Shown: one piece after another, positions 8,299 through 12,692 of the stretch | How the letters are laid out: each line of letters begins with the position of its first letter | Position numbering within the stretch: position 1 is the first letter of the stretch | DNA from: an uncultured Panacagrimonas sp. | GTDB lineage: Bacteria > Pseudomonadota > Gammaproteobacteria > Nevskiales > Nevskiaceae | NCBI GenBank assembly: GCA_946481265.1 | Contig: CAMLNE010000088.1 | Location: forward strand, 1-12,692 | Reading direction: 5' to 3' | DNA length: 12,692 bases | Made by a program: the position numbers and the translations under genes | Notes under the pieces: generated by a model | What the model was told of the DNA's origin: nothing | Seen by the model: only the letters and a program-made list of their open reading frames with translations | Databases searched by the model: none

Positions 8299-9231
8299 AT
8301 GCAAGTCACGCGTATGCGAAGCAAGCGTCTGGCGGACCGTCGGCTGATCGCCATGCTGATCGTGGCGATGTTCGCCCTGGCTGCTGCGGCAAGCATGGAT
8401 GTGTTCGCGGCGTCGGCCGATGCGCCGGTCGGCTACCCGGTCGATCCCTCGGTCCCCAACGACCAGCCACCGGACGAGCTGCCGGTCGCGCCGCCGGTGC
8501 TGATGAACCAGGCCACCGTCACGCTCGCGCCGGGCGACTCGATCACGATGAGCGTGTTCGGGCGCCCCGAGCTGACCCTCACCGGATACGTGTCGGACGC
8601 CGGCATGATCGATGTACCGCTGGCCGGCAGCATCCCGGTGGCGGGACTGTCGCCGGCGCAGGCGGCGGAGCGCGTCGCGACCGCCTACCGCGAAGGCGAG
8701 TACCTGGTCGATCCGCAGGTCAACATCGTGCTCGCCGCCATTCGCAGCCAGCAGATCAGCGTGCTGGGCGAGGTGGAGCGCCCCGGTCGTTTCCCCATCG
8801 ATACCCGCACCACGGTGCTCGATGCGCTGGCGCAGGCGGGCGGCATCGGGCCGCTTGGAGACGAGAAGGCCTTCATCCTTCGCCGCGGCGCCGACGGCGT
8901 CGACCGCTACGAGGTGGATCTTCGCGACCTGCTTTCGGCCGGCGCCGGCCAGGTGGTGCAGTTGCGCGCCGGCGACACCATCGTGGTGCCCAAGGCGCCG
9001 CTGTTCTACATCTATGGCGAGGTGCAGCGACCCAATGCCTATCCGCTGCGCGGGGGCATGACCGTGATCGAGGCGATCGCGGTGGCGGGTGGCCTGACGC
9101 CGCGCGGCTCGAGTCGCCGGATCGAGATCAAGCGCAACCTCAAGGACGGCGACACCCGGCGCTTCGACGCCGACATCGACAATGCGGTGCAGCCCGAGGA
9201 TGTCATCAACGTCAAGGAGCGGATCTTCTGA
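8299..9231 (+). CDS. epsE: Polysaccharide export protein, EpsE/Wza (OPX) family
   Basis: The 310-residue product has a basic N-terminus and hydrophobic stretch (about 16-31) typical of a signal peptide, with a likely signal peptidase I site near VFA-AS (35-39). A poly-export domain follows (about 72-150, starting [18 protein letters not shown]), then two SLBB-type beta-grasp modules beginning at [13 protein letters not shown] (153-165) and [14 protein letters not shown] (238-250). Such proteins form the periplasmic and outer-membrane conduit for exopolysaccharide. There is no lipobox cysteine, and the chain stops at [10 protein letters not shown] without the amphipathic helix that makes the Wza outer-membrane pore. 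ATG 8299 is preferred because GGAG lies 10 bases upstream (8285-8288); GTG 8278 and ATG 8290 are in-frame alternatives. It heads the export module; the symbol follows the Methylobacillus-type eps naming and is by similarity. Confidence 0.88.
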   Translation: MQVTRMRSKRLADRRLIAMLIVAMFALAAAASMDVFAASADAPVGYPVDPSVPNDQPPDELPVAPPVLMNQATVTLAPGDSITMSVFGRPELTLTGYVSDAGMIDVPLAGSIPVAGLSPAQAAERVATAYREGEYLVDPQVNIVLAAIRSQQISVLGEVERPGRFPIDTRTTVLDALAQAGGIGPLGDEKAFILRRGADGVDRYEVDLRDLLSAGAGQVVQLRAGDTIVVPKAPLFYIYGEVQRPNAYPLRGGMTVIEAIAVAGGLTPRGSSRRIEIKRNLKDGDTRRFDADIDNAVQPEDVINVKERIF

Positions 9232-9392
9232 TGTCCTGCCCTGAAGATCCCTCGATGGATTCGCGATATGCGGGCGCCTGCCGGCTGGGCGCGATGTCGA
9301 CGCCCGCACGGGCCGCGTCGATGAGGAGCGGGCTCGCCAGACGCCAAGAGGGACGGCGGATCCGCACGCGAACCGGCACGGCAGGACGCTAG
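9231..9392 (+). CDS. Possible small ORF of 53 codons between epsE and epsF, function unknown
   Basis: The ATG overlaps the epsE stop by one base (TGATG at 9229-9233), and the TAG stop (9390-9392) directly precedes the epsF ATG at 9393. The ORF therefore fills the 161-base gap exactly, an arrangement that favours translational coupling. The predicted peptide begins [10 protein letters not shown], holds two cysteines (residues 3 and 17) and becomes strongly basic, ending [12 protein letters not shown]. No signal peptide, membrane helix or known domain is seen. Against it, about a quarter of its codons end in A or T, it uses AGA and AGG, and it has no ribosome site beyond possible reinitiation. 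It may be a real small protein, a coupling device or chance. Confidence 0.3.
   Translation: MSCPEDPSMDSRYAGACRLGAMSTPARAASMRSGLARRQEGRRIRTRTGTAGR
9269..9308 (+). other. Inverted repeat able to form an intercistronic hairpin
   Basis: TGCGGGCG (9269-9276) pairs perfectly with CGCCCGCA (9301-9308) around a 24-base loop that itself contains the palindrome GCCGGC (9280-9285). No T-run follows, so it is not an intrinsic terminator. Within the epsE-epsF transcript it could affect RNA stability or the ratio of the two products (inference). Confidence 0.35.
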
Positions 9393-10781
9393 ATGGAACT
9401 CGACGACAGCCACCGTGCGGGGACGCTTCCGCGCGAGATCGTGGGATCGGCGCTGACGTTCCGGCAGCTCTGGACCATCCTGTGGGCGTACCGCATCGTG
9501 ATCCTGGCGTTGCCGCTCGTGTTCGGGCTGGTCGCCGGCGTGGTGCTCAAGTTCGTCCTGCCGAAGGTGTACCAGGCCACCGCCACGCTGTTCGTCTCCT
9601 ACAACATGGACGATCCGATCTCGGGCGGCGACTTCTCGCAGATCACCGCGCTGAGCTACATGGCGACGCAGGCGGAATTCATCGAGAGCTCGACCACGCT
9701 GCTGCCGGTGGTGGACAAGCTCGGGCTGACCAAGCGGCCGGAATTCGTGGAAGGGTACAGCGGCGACGGGTCGCCCGAGAGCCTGCGTCGCTTTGCGGCG
9801 AAGCGCCTGGGCGCCCGACTGAAGGTGGTGGCGGGGCAGACCAGCCGCTTCATCTACGTCTCGGCCGATGACAAGGATCCGACGATGGCGGCCACGCTGG
9901 CCAACGCGGTGGCGGATTCCTATCTCGAACAGCAGCTGCGTCAATTCATGGATCCGGCCAAGGAGCGCATCGAGCGCTACAGCGCGCAGCTGGAGACGCT
10001 GCGGATGAATGTCGACGCCGCCCAGGCCAAGATCACCGCGTTCCGCCAGCGTACCGGCCTGATCAACCTGACCGACAAGACCGACCTGGATTCGGTCCGG
10101 CTGATGGACCTGGACAAGCGGCTGACCGAGGCGACCGCCACACGCCAGCTTGCCGAGCTGCGGCTGTCGCGGGTCGAGCAGGGCGACGTGGCGATCCTGG
10201 CCTCGCCGCTGGTCCAGAACCTGAAGAACCAGCTGCAGCGCAAGGAGGCGGACCTCTCCGAGCTGAGCAGCACGCTGGGGCCACGGCATCCGCAGATCGT
10301 CTCGCTGACCGGTGAACTCGAGCAGTTGCGCGCCCAGCTGAACCGCGAGATCGGCGTGCACACGGAAAGCGCCCGTGCCGAGGTCGACTCCGCCCGCGCG
10401 GTCGAGGCCAAGCTGCGCAGCGAGCTCGAACAGCAGCGCGAGAACACGATGCTGACGCGGTCGCACCAGGACGAGAGTTCCGCCCTGCTGCAGGAGCTGC
10501 AGTCGGCGACCAAGGTGTACCAGAGCGCCCTGGATGCCTTCGAGCAGGCACAGCTGGGAACGCAGATGGCCGCCAGCAACGTCAACATCGCCAGTCGTGC
10601 GTCGCCGCCCTCGGAGGCCAAGGGCAACCGCCTCAACCAGGTCCTCACGGCGATGGCCCTGGGCCTGCTGCTGGCGGCCGGCGGATCGCTCCTGGTCGAG
10701 CTGATGAATCGCCGCGTGCGCTGCCGCGAGGATCTGGAGAATGACCTGGGCGTGCCGGTGCTCATCGAGCTGCGAGGCTAG
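9393..10781 (+). CDS. epsF: Chain-length determinant protein, EpsF/Wzz (PCP) family
   Basis: This 462-residue inner-membrane polysaccharide co-polymerase sets polymer length and links synthesis to export. After [14 protein letters not shown] comes transmembrane helix 1 (about 35-56), then the Wzz-family segment [21 protein letters not shown] (59-79), whose DPISG is characteristic of the EpsF subfamily. A long periplasmic alpha-helical, coiled-coil region spans about 180-395 and includes LGPRHPQ (295-301), the usual motif of the GNVR region. A proline-containing segment ([12 protein letters not shown], 404-415) precedes helix 2 (about 416-436), and a short cytoplasmic tail follows. No kinase domain is fused; that function is in the next gene, 9 bases downstream. 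AGGA at 9383-9386 is spaced 6 bases from the ATG. Confidence 0.92.
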   Translation: MELDDSHRAGTLPREIVGSALTFRQLWTILWAYRIVILALPLVFGLVAGVVLKFVLPKVYQATATLFVSYNMDDPISGGDFSQITALSYMATQAEFIESSTTLLPVVDKLGLTKRPEFVEGYSGDGSPESLRRFAAKRLGARLKVVAGQTSRFIYVSADDKDPTMAATLANAVADSYLEQQLRQFMDPAKERIERYSAQLETLRMNVDAAQAKITAFRQRTGLINLTDKTDLDSVRLMDLDKRLTEATATRQLAELRLSRVEQGDVAILASPLVQNLKNQLQRKEADLSELSSTLGPRHPQIVSLTGELEQLRAQLNREIGVHTESARAEVDSARAVEAKLRSELEQQRENTMLTRSHQDESSALLQELQSATKVYQSALDAFEQAQLGTQMAASNVNIASRASPPSEAKGNRLNQVLTAMALGLLLAAGGSLLVELMNRRVRCREDLENDLGVPVLIELRG

Positions 10782-10790
10782 GGAACGGCA

Positions 10791-11675
10791 ATGACGCTTC
10801 TTCCTGGTCCACACGAGCGCATCAGGATCCGCCGCGAGCCGGATCTGGACGACCCGGAACGCCTGTCGCAGATCCTGGCCCGTCGCAGCGGCCTGACCGA
10901 AGCCGACCTCAAACGCATCGGCGCGGTCCAGGGGCAGCTCGGGCTGGGCTTCATCGAGGCTGCGATGCGACTTGGCCTGGTCACCCAGACCGACGTGGAC
11001 GCCGTGCTCGCCGGCCACCATGCCGAGGAAGAGGTGCACAACGCGATCGCGCGGCCCGCCTCCTCGCTGACCAGCGCGCACGATCCCTTCGATCCGCACA
11101 GCGAGAACATCCGCGCGTTGAGAACCGAGCTCCTGATCCGCGCACCGGCCGAGAAGTCGAATGTCCTGGCGGTCACGAGTGCGGGACGCGGCGAAGGTCG
11201 TTCGCGGCTGGCTGCCGAGCTGGCCATCACCTTCGCGCAGCTGGGCCAGGCCACGCTGCTCGTGGACTGCGACCTGCGCCGATCCACGCAGCACGATCTG
11301 TTCGGCGCCGACAACAGCCAGGGACTGGCGCAGGCGCTGGTGGAGGGGCGGGCGCCGAAGGTGCAGCCCGTCGTCGGATTGCACAGTCTTTCGCTGTTGA
11401 CGGCCGGGCCACGCGTCGCCACTCCGCTCGAAATCCTCTCGGATCCGATGTTCGGCGAGATGCTCAGCGGATGGAAACGCCGTTACCGGCACATCATCCT
11501 GGATACGCCGGCCGTCTCGGAATTCTCGGACGGACTGGCGGTCGCAACGCACGCCGGCCGCGTGCTGTTCGTTGCGCGCGCACACAGCAGCAGCCTGTCC
11601 GACGCACGGGACGCGGTGCGGCGCATGCAGTCGACCCACGCCACCGTCGTCGGCGCGGTGCTCAACAATTTCTGA
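10791..11675 (+). CDS. epsG: EpsG-like BY-kinase-type ATPase of polysaccharide export
   Basis: This 294-residue cytoplasmic protein is the ATPase partner of the chain-length determinant. Residues about 24-75 form an MshE/GspE N-terminal-like helical module (RLSQILARRSGLTEADL), followed by a ParA/MinD-like P-loop domain of the bacterial tyrosine kinase type. The Walker A region is SAGRGEGRS (130-138), with arginine R137 where canonical kinases have lysine. Walker A' is LLVDCDLR (156-163, D159 and D161) and Walker B is HIILDTP (234-240, D238). The usual C-terminal tyrosine cluster is absent; Y232 is the only tyrosine and the chain ends GAVLNNF. As I recall, EpsG-family proteins commonly show GEGRS, so this may be a family trait rather than damage. 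AGGGAA upstream of the ATG serves as ribosome site. The gene ends 12 bases from the convergent epimerase gene. Confidence 0.87.
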   Translation: MTLLPGPHERIRIRREPDLDDPERLSQILARRSGLTEADLKRIGAVQGQLGLGFIEAAMRLGLVTQTDVDAVLAGHHAEEEVHNAIARPASSLTSAHDPFDPHSENIRALRTELLIRAPAEKSNVLAVTSAGRGEGRSRLAAELAITFAQLGQATLLVDCDLRRSTQHDLFGADNSQGLAQALVEGRAPKVQPVVGLHSLSLLTAGPRVATPLEILSDPMFGEMLSGWKRRYRHIILDTPAVSEFSDGLAVATHAGRVLFVARAHSSSLSDARDAVRRMQSTHATVVGAVLNNF

Positions 11676-11687
11676 GCGAACGCCGGA

Positions 11688-12215
11688 TCAGTCGAGCAAG
11701 GGCCAGCTGCGGTCGCGCTCGGTGACATCGCGCGGCGGCAGCGGCCACTCGATCCCGAGTCGCGGGTCGTCGAAGCGGACGCCCTTCTCGGTTCCCGCCA
11801 CGTAGTACTCGTCGGTCATGTACAGGAACTCGGTGTCGTCCTCGAGCGCCTGGTAGCCGTGCGCCACGCCGCCGGGCACGAACAACGAGCGGCGGTTGTG
11901 CGGGTCGAGTCGCGCGCTGTAGGTCGCGCGGTAGGTCGGCGAATCCGGGCGCATGTCGATCAGTCCGTCGAGGACGGCGCCGGCGATGCAGCGCACCAGC
12001 TTGGCCTCGCGCGCCGGATCGGTCTGGTAGTGCAGGCCGCGCACCAGGCCGGCCTTGAGCGTGCGCGCAAGATTGCACTGGACGATGTCGAGCGACAGGC
12101 CCTGTGCCGCCAGCTCGCGCCTGCAGAAGGCGCGGGCGAACGAGCCGCGCTCGTCCGTCCGCGGTTCGAGCTCGATCAGGAAGGCGCCGGCGATGGGGGT
12201 CGGAATGAAGATCAT
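11688..12215 (-). CDS. rfbC: RmlC-family nucleotide-sugar 3,5-epimerase
   Basis: The 175-residue protein is a full-length RmlC-type cupin. It shows the conserved RGLHYQ with catalytic base H62, the KLVRCIAGAVLDGLIDMRPDSPTY core (72-95), VPGGVAHGYQ (113-122), FLYMTDEYY (130-138) with the active-site tyrosine, and a C-terminal ERDRSWPLLD whose D168 may complete the His-Asp dyad. RmlC epimerises dTDP-4-keto-6-deoxyglucose at C3 and C5 in dTDP-rhamnose synthesis. Here the upstream neighbour is a CDP-glucose dehydratase, and the QCN and EAKLVRC pattern recalls the RmlC-like proteins of CDP-sugar clusters. A CDP-4-keto-6-deoxyhexose is therefore the likelier substrate (inference). The ATG at 12215 is preceded by GGGGAG with an 8-base spacer and lies 29 bases after the dehydratase stop, so the two genes form an operon. 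Confidence 0.88.
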   Translation of the reverse strand: MIFIPTPIAGAFLIELEPRTDERGSFARAFCRRELAAQGLSLDIVQCNLARTLKAGLVRGLHYQTDPAREAKLVRCIAGAVLDGLIDMRPDSPTYRATYSARLDPHNRRSLFVPGGVAHGYQALEDDTEFLYMTDEYYVAGTEKGVRFDDPRLGIEWPLPPRDVTERDRSWPLLD

Positions 12216-12244
12216 GCGATGGGCTCCCCGGCGCGATGCGTGGA

Positions 12245-12692
12245 TCAGGCGGTCGGCTTGATGGCCATGAAGCGCTCGATGTCGTCGAGCGTCACGCGGC
12301 GCATGTCCTCGCCAGCCTGGTATCGGCGTGTCCACTCCACGATCCACTGCAGCGTGGTGCGCAGATCGAGCTTGGGCCGCCAGCCCAGGTGGGCACGCGC
12401 CTTGGACGCGTCGAGCTTCAGGAAGGTGCATTCCGGTGGCCCCGGATCCGGATCGCGCTGCCACTGGAAGTCCACCTTCCAGAGGTCGTAGAGCTCCTCG
12501 ATGATCCATCCGACGGTGCGCTCGCTCTCTTCGGTCGGACCGAAGTTCCAGCCGCTGGAGTATGTGTGGCCATCCGTGCACAAACGCTCCGCGAGCATCA
12601 GGTAGCCATGCAGCGGCTCCAGGACGTGCTGCCACGGTCGCGTCGCCTGCGGGTTGCGGATGGTAACCGGCTGGCCTTGTTCAAAGGCGCGA
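12245..12692 (-). CDS. rfbG: CDP-glucose 4,6-dehydratase, C-terminal part (5' end outside window)
   Basis: The frame is open to the right edge and gives the last 148 residues of a protein normally about 355 long. The segment RAFEQGQPVTIRNPQATRPW (first 20 residues) followed by QHVLEPLHGYL is highly characteristic of CDP-glucose 4,6-dehydratase (RfbG/DdhB), a short-chain dehydrogenase-fold enzyme. So are NFGP, VGWIIEELYDLW, FLKLDASKARAHLGW and the final DDIERFMAIKPTA. It converts CDP-glucose to CDP-4-keto-6-deoxyglucose using bound NAD+. The catalytic tyrosine and the glycine-rich NAD site lie outside the window. The ATG at 12598 is internal, since homologous sequence continues upstream of it. 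The gene precedes the RmlC-family epimerase in transcription, and a glucose-1-phosphate cytidylyltransferase would be expected further right. Confidence 0.92.
   Translation of the reverse strand, partial: RAFEQGQPVTIRNPQATRPWQHVLEPLHGYLMLAERLCTDGHTYSSGWNFGPTEESERTVGWIIEELYDLWKVDFQWQRDPDPGPPECTFLKLDASKARAHLGWRPKLDLRTTLQWIVEWTRRYQAGEDMRRVTLDDIERFMAIKPTA

Noticed and set aside
8116..9309. 398-codon upstream extension of the clpB frame
   Set aside because: The frame is open only because of GC-rich composition. The normal ClpB N-terminus, a ribosome site and a heat-shock promoter all point to the start at 8115, and the extension lies opposite epsE.
9039..11639. 866-codon open frame on the minus strand opposite epsE-epsF-epsG
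   Set aside because: It is the antisense shadow of three well-supported genes. Its translation is rich in Arg, Gln, His and Leu with no recognisable domain, as expected when high-GC coding DNA is read backwards.

Overview
This window is about 12.7 kb of high-GC, densely packed proteobacterial chromosome. The gene content is a ClpB very close to the enterobacterial protein, an LpxH-like hydrolase and an EpsE/EpsF/EpsG-type polysaccharide export module. Together these suggest a gamma- or betaproteobacterium; Lysobacter-like Xanthomonadales is my best guess, but this is inference from gene style and base composition only. No RNA genes, insertion sequences, CRISPR arrays or phage genes were seen, and no stretch over 300 bases lacks a gene.

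Layout, left to right. (1) The end of a glutathione S-transferase gene and a complete NAD(P)-dependent aldehyde dehydrogenase, both on +, closed by a perfect 12-bp UUCG-loop terminator. (2) A phosphoester/lipid-phosphate group: an LpxH-like metallophosphohydrolase on -, then on + a diacylglycerol/sphingosine-kinase-family lipid kinase, a second metallophosphoesterase overlapping it by 4 bases, and a membrane PAP2 phosphatase. (3) clpB on -, whose stop codon directly abuts that of the PAP2 gene and whose start lies behind a good sigma-32 promoter candidate. (4) A polysaccharide export/chain-length module on +: an outer-membrane export protein (EpsE-like), a chain-length determinant (EpsF-like) and a BY-kinase-like ATPase (EpsG-like). 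A possible 53-codon ORF exactly fills the gap between the first two. (5) On -, converging on the export genes, an RmlC-family sugar epimerase and the C-terminal part of a CDP-glucose 4,6-dehydratase, likely part of a deoxysugar nucleotide operon.

Regions 4 and 5 probably belong to one surface-polysaccharide locus that continues to the right. The sugar genes would make a CDP-linked 6-deoxyhexose, and EpsE/F/G would set chain length and carry the polymer across the periplasm and outer membrane. The most unusual points are the EpsE-like protein, which has neither a lipobox cysteine nor a C-terminal pore helix, the EpsG-like ATPase, which has arginine in place of the Walker A lysine and no tyrosine tail, and the small ORF between epsE and epsF. 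I see no clearly new biological system; most of the window is recognisable housekeeping and envelope biology.
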